64,000 bases of DNA from Setophaga petechia. Lineage: Eukaryota; Chordata; Aves; Passeriformes; Parulidae. Positions within the stretch are counted from its first letter, which is position 1, and each line of letters opens with the position of its first letter. The position numbers and the translations under genes were made by a program. Under the pieces are notes generated by a model. That model did not search any database. It had not been told where the DNA came from and saw nothing but the letters and a program-made list of their open reading frames with translations. The DNA is taken from contig JANCRA010000008.1 of NCBI GenBank assembly GCA_024362935.1, positions 30,622,557-30,686,556 on the forward strand, given 5' to 3'. Below are positions 27,001-42,000 of this stretch, one piece after another.

Positions 27001-30000
27001 ACATGAATATTTCTGCTTTGAAGGCCTAGAAAAAGTTTATGACTAATAATTTTTTGCACACAACTGCTTGATGTAAAAACAATTCATAGAGTTGCTACAA
27101 ATCTTAAAATAAGCTGTTGTCTTAAAATAAGCAGCTATCTTGCAATAGGCAGTACTTTTACCTTGTTTCTGTCCTGGGTATCCACTTCTCCAGGTGCCAT
27201 ATGTTTTAACAACAAAGCTAAACATTTTGGACTTTTGTGACGTGTAGTTAAATGCAATGGTGTCATATCCTCCAAGTCCTTCTGCATCCAGTTCCCTCTA
27301 CGAGCCAGCAAAAGTTTCATGAAGCGGTAATTTCCCTGGGTAGAGAAAAATATCAGAAATTTATGTCAGTTTATCAAAGCAAATTATGATACTTAGATTT
27401 TTTTTTTACTATATTGCACTGCCTAAAAAAGCTTGAGGCAAAACAGCTCAAAGCTTTGGAAACATCTAATGAAGATTTTTTTTTGTTAACATGAACATTT
27501 TTTTTGTAACATTTTGTTAACTCTTCATTTTTAGATCTCTCATGTTACTTGGTTTTAGATATATATGCACTATTAACAGAATAAGACAGGGTTCATTAAT
27601 ACCAAAAAATCTGTAATATTATCAGTTTCTTAACTGTTTAGCCTCAGTAAAAATAATCTAAAAACTGAAATAAGATCATTACCTGCTGGTTTAAGCAAGG
27701 TAAACAGTTATCAGATGAGGAATAAAACTAAACATGAAGAAAGAACATAATTTTCAAAATGAAAGTAAGAAAAATAACCAGGAATTATTCAGAAAGATAA
27801 AATGTACTTATCTGAACACACAGCAAATATATGCAGAAGTGATTGTTTCTTACATTTTTAAATTGAGAACTGCATGAGTTTTGGTCTACAGTATGTATAA
27901 TAAATGGATGGGACAGGTAGCTTTACAACACATTGAAAATACTTCACACTAGGACTTTCACAAGGTTTTCACTATGTCTTCAAAAGAAATAACAGAGAAA
28001 TGCTTCTTTGATATAAATATAATCATATAATAAATGAGGGTTGATCCCAAAAAACCCAATCTGGTTTTATTTCTCAAATCACTGAAGAAGCCGGTGAAAA
28101 ATTAAAGACACGAACATGCAATCATGAAGAAGCTCTACTGATTTAGTAGTAGAGGCAGCCTTGACTTGCTTGAAAGTTATTTTCCATCTAGGAGAGATGC
28201 TACATACAACATTTTCATGCTTCCACTTCCCAAAGTCCATGGGTTTATCAAATCAGCTTCCCAGTTAAGTTTCAATCGAGGACTGGCAACTGGAGCAACA
28301 ACTCATTAAAGCAAAACATCTGCATCTGCCTTCAGTCATCATGATTTAAACACCTCAGCTCTTTTCACACTGTAACTTTTAACCTTTCCTAAAGTGAAAG
28401 GAGTGTGCTGTCTCCTAATTTTGCTCACCGTCTTCCGATTTTTCCCCAAGATACCGGTTTTTGCCAATTTCCCATACTCATCATTAACTGTAACTATAAT
28501 GAAAACAGAAAGCTCAAAAGAGAAGATAAATTCTACTAATTCTCTCCCACTCAGGGAAAAGCTGGAGCATTTGACAAAGCTTTGTCAGACAATGTACACA
28601 GGAAAGGTGACACTCAAATCAATAGAAGTCATGTCTTTGTATTCTTCTGCTTATGAAACTACCTGCAAATTAACATACTTCAGTGTGCTACAAGTCTTTT
28701 ACAAATTCTGCGTGTTAGCTTAGTCCCCTTAGGCTGTCTTTGGAAAAACAATGAAAAAAGGCAACCAAATAGACAAGGGCAAGCAGTGCTAATGAATGGG
28801 GGCACTTTGGTATCTCATAAGACTCAGAATTGCAAAGCATTTTTGTCACCAGAATGGTAGTATGGAGACAGGCCAAAGGATTCCAGAGGCCTCCACAGGA
28901 TCCACTGCCAGGGCATAAAAAATATATTTCATTTTTCAAAGCAGCTATAAACATTGGAAGGGCATACTTTACAAAAATTACTGTTCTGTTTTCTATATAA
29001 TACCGAGGGAAAACTCGAGCTTTATAGATGTAGAAGGGATTTCGCCAGGTATAAAATATGAAATATATTATACAAAATAAATGAATGTGACTTTTTTTCC
29101 TGCTACACTATTTTATTTTAAAATACAAATCAAGGAAAGCAAATCATGAATGAGCTCAGATAAAATTACTTCATCCTGTTTCTACCTTTTATTGTTACTA
29201 GTCCTTGCTGGTCAGTGACAGCTCACAAGAAAAGTCTGCCACAGAACCTACCACAGACCTGCCTGAACATGCAAACTTCTCTTGCCAGAGACCACTACAG
29301 GACTACTACAGCATTCCCAGTTAGAAGTGACCAAATACATATTTTTCTTTTGCTGGGTGTCAGGGAAAGCATAACCTCAGGATTTTGTCCCTGCAGAACA
29401 CAAACCAAGCATACTCCGAAGCACAGGGCCAGAACAGTGTGATGTCTGCAGAGCTCCTAAACCACAGAGAACACATTCAGAATTACTTCATGATAAATTT
29501 GAGGTGGAGTTAGGGATGACAATACTCCTCATTATTATCATTACACTGTACAGGCAAATATGAGAAAAAAATACAAAATTCATTAAATAAGAAAAATTAA
29601 AACTAGCAAAAAATATCTCAAATTCTTGTATGTATCATGATGTGGTTGGCAACCAAACTGGAGGAGAAAAATTTTAAATAACTTCAGAGAATATTAGTCT
29701 TGGAAGAAATATAGCTATTTTTCACGATCACAGAGGATAATACATTTGTTGTTTTCAATATTTCCTGCACACAGTGCATGCATATCCATGAGAGAACAAA
29801 AATTGTTTTTGTCTTGTTGATGGGTACTTATTGGAAGATTTACAAGTACATTCTGATTTTTGAATGAATTCCACTGTAAAGAAGACTGAAAGTTAAAATA
29901 ATGCATAAAACTAAGGAAACATGCCCTTTTATTATTAGAATTTCTCTCCCTATACTGTATTTTATATTTGCTATTATGCATTTTTCCATCAGTTACTACT

Positions 30001-33000
30001 ACATTATTCTCTTGCATGCTTAGCCAACAAATCCCTCTCCTTAGCAAATGAATTTGTAATAAATCCCTTCATTCTGAAACACAAAAGATTCTGTTTCTTC
30101 CAAGTGATTTAAGATTTTTTTAACATTACCACAGAAAACACCTCTACTTACATTACTTATTTGAATTATCTTATTCAAGCTTTTGCTTCCTGACTACTGC
30201 TCTTTTCTTTAGTAATACCATGAATTTTACTGTCTTCCTTTCACTTGTTAGAAAACAATATTGTAGTTTTTAATGACAATGGAAAATTTCCCCACCTTCA
30301 ATTGATTACTTCTTAAGTTCATAAGTATGGAATGTATCAACATGCCTTGAAGGCAGATGTAATTCAGGTCTTATTAGGCAGAGGCAAGGAATCCTTAATT
30401 TGAAATGCCAATTCCTCCATTTTTATAAAGTTTTTGTGTATAAAAAGTTTTTAAACTGGCTAGGTTTTTACTCATAAATAATGCACTTGACTGGCCTAAA
30501 CATTGCAGGGCAGCATGAAGCTCTCTTAGTCAGTCCATGGTCTCTTACCATTGATAGTGACTCAAAATTTATTCTACTATAAACAGAAAACATCAAAGGC
30601 AAACAGGATTAAATACTTGTACAGAAAACTTGGCTCCTGGCAGCCAAAATTTACCACTCCAATGCTAATTCCTAATATTCCTTTAGATTCTATTAGAATT
30701 TTTTGAAAATCAAAATACTTTGCAAACTGCCAGAGAACAGCTGACTTCAACATAATCAGAAGAAATACTTCTCCTATTTCAAAAATTCAGCCATAGGTAC
30801 TAGTAGAAACATTCTTTGGTAGATAGACAGCTCAATAAGCAACCATGGCTCTGTCATCAAGTAATGACTTCAAAGAAAATTCTAGATTCCAAGCTAAGCA
30901 GTCAGAAAAGCTTTCTGAACATTGTAATGGAGAAGAGAGTTATGGAAGAAGTATTTCAGTCAGAGCCAATGAGTTTTCCAGAATTTAGATTATCTCTGAA
31001 ACTGAAAAAATTATCCCCAAAATTGCAAGCTGGGAGATTAAAAAAAGCTGTCTAGTATATTCAATACGATTCTGCTGCCAGGGAAAGGTTTCAGTGGAAA
31101 ATCACTGGTAAATTTTTCTACCTAGTTTTCTCGGTCTAGAAGAAAATGTGTTTATTTCTTTACTAATCTAAAGCAGCTTTTTCAACCTATTTCCTCTCCC
31201 TGGCTTGTTGAGGAAGTGTAGTGAGAGAGCAGCTGGGTGGGCATCTGTCAAACAGCCACAGTCAGGCTGTCCCATATGGTCACCTAAGTGAAAGGCTGAA
31301 GAAAAAATGAGCTCTGTTCAGTGGTGCTGTAATTCTAATCACAGGTTGATGCTGAAACTACTAGTTGTGTTACCAGTGCACTAAAAACATCGCCTCACAC
31401 TTCACATCTTTCAACTCTGTACAGCCCACAGAGTTCTGCTCTGAGTCACCCAGCGCCACATGCCCCTGTTTCAAACACTTCCTCAGAAGTCAAGTACTTT
31501 TCACAGCAAATTTTAAGTATTTCCCAAGCATACAAACTTGCTTTAAAGAGTACACCTGGATTCTAGAAACATTCTGCTGATGTGCAACAGAGGTCTGTGA
31601 AAATTTATTTCCATTCTCATCCCACTATTTCCTGGTGAGTTACTTTGGTCATTATATTAAGCTGTGTGCTTATACACTGACTAACCACTTCTCCTACCCT
31701 GTAGTGTGGATACATCTCTGACACAAAACTTTTCAGATTCAAGTTTTAAAAACACACTGCATAGATAAATACAGCACAACATAAATAAAAACAATACATT
31801 TTATAAGGGGAGAAACCGAGCTGTACAAGGTAAGGCTAAGAGTCAGAGGATCGTGCATCTCTCCAAGCGTATCAAAAGCACACCCACAGTTAGGCTACCA
31901 TCCCCTCATCATCAGTGGGATAAAAGGGGACAATGCACACAGAAAAATTGCTTGTTTCCCTATTAATTGCTGAGACCACATTTTCAAAAACTGTAACAAT
32001 TCTAATCCACATGAAGTACTTAACATGGCTTGAAAGACTGATCTGTAATAATTTACAATGTAGAGCACATGAGCTGACAACAGTTACAGTACAGCTAGGC
32101 TTGAATTTTGGAATACCTACAATGGGCCTGTGAAGATTTAGGGCACTGTAAGGGTTGCTAGAGGAACTGGGGAAAAAGCAGCCCAGCATCTCTATACAAC
32201 CTCCTGGTAAAAACAGCAGGGGTCATTAAAAAGAATGCCAAGCTGTTAAACCGTGAAGATGCTACTTTGGCTCCACTCCAAAATTACATACCTGCTTTCC
32301 CAGCACTGGGAACAGACAGACCAAAAGAGCACAAACCCTTACAAAGGAGGTGGTTTTCAAGGGCTTTTCACTGCTGACAGTTATAAGCACTGAAGATGCA
32401 GTCAGGGCATACACTTGCAGCAGAACAGAAAGCCTTAGAAATATTTACAGATAAACCACAAATTAGAACTGAAGGTTGAAATTGACCGTCTGGATTAGTA
32501 AATCCATCCTCTAGCACCACAGGGAGCAAGAACATCTAATCCTTTTCAAAAATTCCTAGCGATTTCTTTTAAGTAGAATTACAATGTTCAGGATTTTCTC
32601 CTCCCAGTTCTCAGTTTCAGACTCAGGCTTTTAGGTTTTGTTTCTTGGTTGGATTTTTTTTTTAAGCCAACACACACACACAAGGACACATTTCATTCTT
32701 CTACCTGTGAAAATACAGTGTGGCTTTTAAAATCTAAACAAGCATTGGGGTTTTTATCTCAGTAACAAAGGATAAACCTTACACTGCCCTCAAAAAACCA
32801 TCAGCTCTCTGCACTCATTCTAGTTGGAACCCTTCTATTTTGAACACAAGTAAGCAGAGATTACAGGGCTACCCGAGGGGGTCCCACAAAGTACCCTACT
32901 GAATCCCAATGACACCTGCCTACTAACTGTATATATCTTGTCAGATGTTTCTAAAACTGCACTTCTCCCATAAACTAAGTACATTCTCCAACCAGTTAGC

Positions 33001-36000
33001 ACATTACATCTTTCTCAGTCATGTTTCAAATAATAAATTTATAATCCATAGAATAAATCATTAGGTGCGTTGTCTGTTTTCCCCCACTACCCACCCCCTG
33101 GGACTTGCATTTCGGACTATAACATTCCTAATAATCTCAATTACTTTCAGTATTCCTATTCTTCTGATATCCTAGCCACTGCCATCCTCTCTTTGACTGA
33201 CAAGCATGCCTAACACTGTGCCACTCTTAAGTATCCTTCAAAAAAATACTACTCATGATTCTAAGTTTGCTTATGAAAAATACTGGTGAATATAAGATTC
33301 AAGTGCAACTATCAAGGAATTCCAATACATATCTTCTGATCTTACAGCTCATATTTCAACTGTATCTGTTTTCAGCTCATTATCAAATAATAACTTTTCA
33401 TTCTCTTACATTTTGTGTCCTAATTTCTAATTAAGCTTGCAATTTTCCATCTAGCATCACAGTTAATATTTTTGTACAGATCTAAAAAGGCAAACTATTG
33501 AATTTATTTCTACAAAATGAGCTAACTAAATATTCAGTTACTCTTAAAGAACCTACTGCTGACAGAAGGTGCTCATTTTAGCCAATTTTCTATTTCTGCA
33601 TACATATTTATCCCCATATAATTTCAAAGTCTTATATGCTTCTGAGGTCAAATAGGCTGCCTCTCTCAGCTACTTCCTTCTTAAAACATTACTCATCACT
33701 ATTTTAAAGTGTTTTGAATACCATATATTCTGCAATGTCACAATTCCTAAAGAATGATTCATTGATGAAAATTCATTTGCACCTTATCCCTTGATGTTTC
33801 TGTACTCATGAGATGAAATTTACCAAAAATCAGGCATTAACCACTGACCACAGCCCCTGCAGTAACTAAGCCTGGTCAGCAAGTGTGCAGGGAAGTGGTA
33901 AAACAGAGGCTCCACAAAATCAGAAGCACAAAGGTCAGCCTATTGAAAGGGGTGTGTTTGAAGACTGCAGCGCAGCAAGTCCACCAACCATGGCAGAAAG
34001 GATTTCAGAGATCTGATAATTATACATCTCTGCCATAGGTTAATAATTTATGAGCTTATTAAATTTTGATTGTTGAAATATATTCATTATTAATTAAGAA
34101 GCACTTACGTAAGATATTTTAGCAAAATTTTCTTAGCAATCTTTTGTGCATTTAACAATCAATAAATCCTCTTCAGAGGAATGTAATATATAATTCTGTT
34201 ACTTTTACTCTTTCACCAAACAGAACAGCACAAAATTATTACAGTTAAATTAATTGTAAAGATAAAACATCTGCTCTAATACCACACCAATCATAACACA
34301 GGCAGTGATTATACAACTATTAGATTATTAATACTTAAGTACAATACTAATTATGTTTTAAGCTTTCTTTAAACTCCCAAATAGTATTTAACAAAGTAGA
34401 GCTCGAATATATATATATATATAACAGCATCTTGAGAACAGAAAAACTAATTATATCAAGTATTATAGCGTACATATTAACTCATGTAGCTTTTACATTT
34501 GCTTTAGACCCAGATTAAGAACTGCTAATGTACATTGAAATTTAGCACACCAGGCCAGTCATCTCCTTTTTCCAGAGAAGCACATTCTGTCCCAAGAATA
34601 TAAATAAATAAATAAAACCCAAAACAGATTGCTATGATCTTTTAATAGTCAGATTAGATTAGTTAAACCTTTTAAACCCAGGACTCCTTAGAAGCTGGAG
34701 TCAAGAGTTAATCATTGCTTGTGCCTGAAACACAAAAATGTCTATACTTTTTTAATAGTGGCACATCAGTTTCTAAAGCTAGTAGAATTCTATACCTTTA
34801 CAAATACTAAATCATATTGCAACACAGACACTCATGGAGGTAAAACATGCACAATGTGAAAGTATTTCAGATTTTGCCTTAAAAACCCAGGCAGAACAGA
34901 TCAGCCAATTGGCACTGCATTAACAGTTTCACCAACAGATTAGCACAGATGCTAAAGCCAAAGTTGAAAGCATCTGGCATCAGTTCCTTGCTGTCAGATG
35001 CTTTCAAGAAGCAGTGAAAGTCAAAAAACTTGAACTCCTTAATTGCTAGCTAAGCCTCTGAAAGACAAATACATCCATGAGGTTTCTCTTTAAAACCAAA
35101 ATGGCAACTGAATTTAACCAGCTTACCTTCACAGAGTAGAAAGTGCTCTTTGATCTACTCCATCTTACAGAAGATAATCTTACTGTATACACAAACATTC
35201 TTGCTCTCTCTCCAGTGAGGAGGTGCTGAAGAGAGGATGCTTTACCTTACAAATAAACTTTGCACAAAATAACAAATTTTCAAACCCCAAATATTTTAAT
35301 GACCTTGGAAAGGAAAGGGGCTGTTCACATGGTTTCTTTAGAGGTTGTTTCATCTTTTATCATCTCTTTGAGAAGAGGCACATTCTAAGAATGTCAGAAA
35401 CCACTTGGAATGATGTGGACTTCTGTCACCAACACCTACCAGTTTCAGTAGCTTTTCAGGAAACAAACTAAACACTCAGAAAAACAGAATCTGTTATATC
35501 ATACTTCTAATTTGATATCTATAGGAACAGACTACTGTTCCAAAAGTAACTGAAATCCATACATCAAAAGGAGTACTTTGATATGCTTATATTATCAGCT
35601 ACTTGCCAGAAATCTCACAAGAATTTTACAGAAGAAAAACTACTAAGAGAGGTTAGCAAGGAGATATATGAATTTAATTGCAAATAAAAATTATTTGGAT
35701 TTAGAAATTAGCACTTGTGTTTGAAGTCTTTCCTGTGCATGAAATACTAGCACTTCTTGTTTTCTAATACACTGAAACTGAATTCATATAGCTTATAGCT
35801 GGTTACAACAGCTATAAGCTCTGTAAAAGCTACCCTTTACTGTATATGACTGCACCATTCTTACACTCCTTGAATATCAGTAAATTTGTTTTAAACAGCT
35901 CCTGAAAAAAAACCCCAAGTCAACATAGCTACTTAGAACTCCAGTTTCTAGTTAAAATTAGTCAAGTTACCATCAAAATATCAGGCTGTCTCTCTGGTTA

Positions 36001-39000
36001 TCACTAACTAAAGGTTGACTCCTTGATTAACAAAGTAACTGAAAAATAAAAGTAAGAAAAAATCTTTAGGATTATTGTTTTAGGCATAACCCTTAGCAGT
36101 CATCCGCTGGACTACAGCTTTGAAAAAAAGATCTGCAAACTCTTTATTACCTCTGGATGGTAAGGATGATGCCATGTCTTCTATCTAACAAACCACTGGT
36201 GGATTTAAATATGTAATGCTCTGCTAACTCCTTCAAGTCAACCATGACAAAAACACCACTGATTTTTGACATTGGGTTTAATCTTGCGAAGTACCCTTTT
36301 AGCAACTTTGTTAACAGCATTCCAGACTCAAAAGTAAAACACTCAACTGGAGAAAATCTCCCAGACAGCTGAACAGAAACCTTATTTACCACTTTTCAAG
36401 CTGAACGTGTTCATCTGTCTGGCAAAGCATCTCAGGCAATACATCAGCGAAGAACATCAGCACGACTTGAGGCCAGCTCTGACTATCAGACATTTTGACT
36501 GAAAGCAAGGCAGTGTCTCAACTACAAGCAATTCTCCCTAAAGCCTCTTGCAAGATTGGCTTTACTCTCTTGGTTTCCATAGGAATAGACAGAACTATCA
36601 AGTGGCACACAGTTAAAGAACATAAGAGAGAAGACAGCAGACCAGTGCTGTAAAAGCCAAGGTAAAACTGTTTCCCAGCATAGGCTGAAAGAAAATAGGT
36701 GTTTGTATCTTCTAGCCTTTGGCCTCTTTTATCCATGGCCTGTGTACATGTTGCTCCTTAGTGTTCTCAGCTCTTCAGCAATAAATGTTATGGTCAACCT
36801 ATTGAAATTAGTGGCTTTCATGTAAAAATCACTTCAAGGATGAAAATGCAATTAGCATTCTCATTTCCAGTTGATCTCTTCCACTGTTACTGAACTTGTT
36901 TTTCTGTAGTGTTCTTTTGAAGTCACTCAGGCAGAAGTACCCACAACACACAATCACTGGGGATTTACAACAAAGCCTGAGATGCATCATCCATATTTAC
37001 AGGATCACTGCCCACCTCTTCATAAAGAATCAAACACTAAGCTTTCAAAAAATACTTTATTTCAAAAAACAGTGATTTGAAAGATTTGTCAGAAAGTACT
37101 GACTCCCTCCTCCCCAAGAATACAAGTACTAGAAAATAGTTACTACATTCATTTTCTTCATCTTAATGGCTTTGAGTTGCATTGTCTTGAAGTAAGAGCA
37201 CTGTAAGGAAACATATCCCTGAAACAGATGTATGCCTTTAAAAAATCTAATAAAAATGTTACAAATCACAGTATAATCCATGACAGCATTCTACCTGAAA
37301 ACAAGTCTAAATAACAGCCATCAGTCCAGTCCAAGTCTTTTTATCCTACCTTTGTGCAGTGCTATTTCATTCAGGAAGCAAACTAATTGCCATTACTATT
37401 AAGCATCACTCTGACTAGTACTGTGTCACTACTGCCTTGTACTTCTTAATTGCACCCCTCTATGTGCATGTCATGTCCTTACAGACTGCTGGAAGCAACA
37501 ACGCTTGCAAAGTGAAAACGTTGCATATATGCTCAATTTTGAGCACAGCTTCACAGAATTTTTTGTTATTATTTGAACTGCTGTTTTATCTGCAAATAAA
37601 AGCATGCCTTTTATGTGATTTAAATATATTTCAAACATATTAAGTCCTATAACAAACCGCGGTGTGAAATAATTGCAAATCTACCTATCAATTTCCATTG
37701 GAGGAGAAAAGGTCTCCAGCCACAGTGAAATCTCCAGAACTGTTACTGAAGTAGACAGACAATCCATATTGAAAACAACCAGCAATAAAGGTAGGTTTAC
37801 TCTTAATTTAAATAATTATTCAGACACTTCAGGCTACTTTTACATATGGCAAAATTTAATAGTTTCTATAGATACTGCAGCGATGTTTGATATTCAAAAT
37901 AAAGTCATAATCTATTTAAATACTGGTAGATAAATCAAAGCCTACATAATCTACTCAAACTGCATCCTAGCAGTAATAAAAGTACTAGATTTATTTCTCT
38001 TTGTTTGGACTAGAGGCAGATAAAATAACAGCTCAAGGTTGGTGTTCCAAAGCCTTCCCAAATCCACACCATATTAACCATGTTGAAAAACACATCCTTT
38101 GTGTATAACTCAATCTATGTTTAAATGTTCCCATCATAAGGCTGAACACACAGAGATTATATTAGTAACATAAATCAGTTAATATTTCAGCAAAAACTAT
38201 TACTCATTAATAAAAACTGGTAGCATACTTCCTTAATCCTTCATTAATAAAATAAGTGTAACAAAAGACAGCTCCAAACTGCTCCACAGAGAAACAAGAA
38301 AATTCAGAATCTTAACAGACAAGTTAAATTAATTTTGTATTTTATGAAATGCTGACATTAGCTGCTGCTTTTCAGGCAGCAACAGAATTTGCTTATGCAG
38401 TTCATACATATCAATTTTGACTTAAGTGTGATTCACTTAATTCTCTTTAATCAACAATTTAACCAACTGTTTACAGACAAAGAGAGAGACAAATGAAAGA
38501 TTAGTGCTCCTGGAGTTTGTGGCTGACCATAAGATCTGAATTTATTTTTCAAATACCTCCTATAGCAGTAGGCTTGCATGCTGAAGACATCCTATCTAGT
38601 ATCCTATTGATTCAAATGACAAGCCTGAGCAGCAGATTAAGGATGTGTCAGACACCTGATAGAAGATTCCTGGAGATTTCAGCAGAAAGGTGCCCTGTTT
38701 CAAAATGATCTATTGCTGGTACTTCATGTATTGAAGCATATGTGGGTACATTTAACACAAAGCTAATTTGCCTGAAGTTAGAATAACATTTATAATCAGT
38801 GAAAACAAATATCTTCCCTTTTTACTGCAGAATAGCTGGGAAAAGACACCTTATTCCAACAGAAATCACCCTACAGTCCACAAAATGGGACTAAACCAAA
38901 CTGATGAGCTAATAATAGCGGAAGTTCTGTTTTAATTTGTCAGTGCCAAATCTGGACACAAACAAGCAAGTGGTTTCTCAGTCCCAACAACAATATTTAT

Positions 39001-42000
39001 TCTCATAACCATTAAAGATCACTAGTGGGGTCAGCTGCAGAGGGGCAATTAATGCAAGAATGATGTTTTAGAAAGGACACTCAGACAGGGAAATGTCTTT
39101 GTCCGCAAAGGCACTTTTTAAGGTACAGACTTGGCAGCAGACATCAATGTCCTGGGAGAAGAGCTGGACAAGTCTCTTGTGCACCAAGGGATGCCACAAT
39201 GCTAAACACACTCAAAGAACAACAATAAGTGAAACAAAATGAATTCTATTCAGATCTCAAGTGTAACTCTCCAAGTACTGCAAGCACCATGTTTAAAAAG
39301 AAAATACCATTTTTAAGATGCAACGATTATTTTCAAGATCAAATGATAGAGAAATTTTCACCTGTCCTTTGAACAAAGCAAAATGAGAGAGAGGAGGCAG
39401 CTGTTTGACAACAGTAGGAGACAACCAGCAGTTGAAACCGGGATAATTAAGTCAAATTAAAAGAGCCAAATATCAAGCAATATGGAACAATGTTCTTACA
39501 GAAAAAGCACTGCTCATGCCTGAACAAATTACTTGCCTTTGCTGGGCATATTTATATTATGTTCAGTTCTAGTTGGTCTTTGCAATAAAATCTCTGAGTT
39601 GAAGTTATGCACCAATACTTTTACAGACTTAAGTACTCATTTAGGGTGTTTTTTTAAAATAGGATCACTTTATTTACTCACTCTTGGTAACTGAGAATCT
39701 TCAAAAATTAATACAAATTATTTTATTTGCTGATAGTAACCTGAAAAATTATTGTTATGGAAGAGGCTTTAGCAAAAATCAGAAAAAGTAACAATAGGTG
39801 AGTCCAGAAGATTTTCCAAATTTTACTTATGAAAGTATGCACTGAACTCAATAGATGAAAATAAAGTAATTCTACCAGCTGGCTGCACAGATATTTAAGA
39901 TATCATTCCATATGCTATGCAGAATTAGTTTCTTTTCACTGGGAAACACAACACAAGCAGAGCTCCTCAATGTTCTGCCACCATGGTTTGCACTTAAACC
40001 ATATTTGCAAAATCTTTTAGAAAATCACTGCGGTTGGAGGCATTCCTTTTCTTATTATTTTAATGAAATTTCATATTCAAATTTCAAGTGCTCAAGAACA
40101 AGACTGCTCAAGAGAGGGACAAGGATGATAATACAATATATATTCTGGGTCTGACAATATCCTCCTTGGATTACTTCAAGCACAGAAAGCATGGTAGGAA
40201 AATACATAAACCCAAGTGGAGGAAAGGAGGAGAGTTACCCGAGCAAGAAGAGAAATAGAGATGCAAAGAAGTAAAATTACATCAAGTTTGAAAATGGGAG
40301 AAAGTGGTTTGTACAATGAAAATAAATCAATTTTGTTAATGAAAATAGCTGTGATATTGCTGGAGCAAAAGAGAAAGAAAACATCACCAATAACGATGTT
40401 TGAGCTGGAGAAAAAATGGTAAAAACTGGGAAAAACAGATCACTGTCATGGCAAAGAAGCTGTCTGGGATAAAGTACTGGATAAGGATTTTCACACCAGG
40501 TGTTTGGTAAAACTCTAAAAATTAAGATACCGAATTATGATTCTCTTTTTATCACAATGGATAAAAGATGGAACTTTCCAAAAAAGAAAAAAAATCAGGG
40601 AAATGGATAGATTTTCAATAAGGTAAATATATAATTAAAAAAAAAAAAAATAAATAGGCCTGGGCTTGCTCATTTTACCACAGTGTGTCTACACTGCAGA
40701 CAACCACACAGTGCAGAAATGCTGGGTCAGCTTCATGGATATTATGGATACTGAAGCCAACCAGGCCACAGCAGCACAATACTTCTCCTGTAGCTCAGCA
40801 ACCTTCAGCACACTTCAAGCTGTGAGAGTAGGCTATGATGTCACTTCTTCATCTGTCCATCCTGTAGCTCACACCAGAATGTTAATTTGTGCTTAAATCA
40901 GGTTAGTCAGACACAAAAATAAATATCAATATCATAAAGTCCAAGTTGGGGAAGCAATGAAACAAAGCAGAGAAAGATAAGTCACGAGAACTGGATTATC
41001 AGAAAATAAATGACAGAGGTACAGTACATGTTAGATAAGTAATTGCAAACCCAAAAATTATTCAACACACATGAATTCAGGCTCTCACACAAAGATGAGT
41101 GTTTGAGAGCATGGCAGTTAATCCCAAAGGGATAAAATCCCCATGATTCCTGACACACAATGCCACTGAAATGTGATAACAGAAAATCCGTTCAAGATTT
41201 CTGCCTCTGGAATGCTTACACTATTGTACTAATCTATGAAGATAAACCTGAGATGAAGGATGGGTTTGCCAGTATTTACAGCAGACCACCAGTAAAAACC
41301 ATGTTGCAAGTCCAGATGACCATCAATAAGTGCTGCAGGGGAGAGAGGGGAGCAGCAGGGGAATCAATCCAAATTGAAACAGCAATAGTAAAACCACTAC
41401 TTCAGAATAAATGACCAAACACATAAGAAAAAAAATCTGTGAGTTTTGAAATACCTAGAAATCCACTTAAAAAAAAAGAAGAAAAGCATAAAATTGTCTT
41501 TTGCTAAATTAGCTGATGGAAAATAAAGACTAAAAACTGTCTAAAAACCTTGCTATTTCCAGATCTCTTATACAGATAAGTATGGCCAAGTACTGCAGAT
41601 CTCAAGGCAAATGTGTTTCTTAGAGGAGGGGAATACTGACATGGTTACAGTTAAGACTTGCTTACAAGAAAGTGGCAGAATAAGACAAGCAAAGAAACAA
41701 CCGTTTCAGTAATTTTATAGGCAAATCCTTCATTAAAATGCAGCCCTATTATTTATTCTGGTAAGGTAAATATTAGCATATCTGAGACATAAAATTACAT
41801 GTTCTACCAGCATAATGGGTCTTTCATTGGATTTATCTTATTTAGAACAACAAAAATCTTTCTCCAAGAAACAGGCAGAAAGCAAAGATCAAAAACAATA
41901 AGAGGATGTAGACAACATAATTCTGATGATTTTGAAGTCCAGTGCAGGACTGGGTTGTAATAATTACTCTAGTTACTTTGAAACAACTGCTTACATATCA

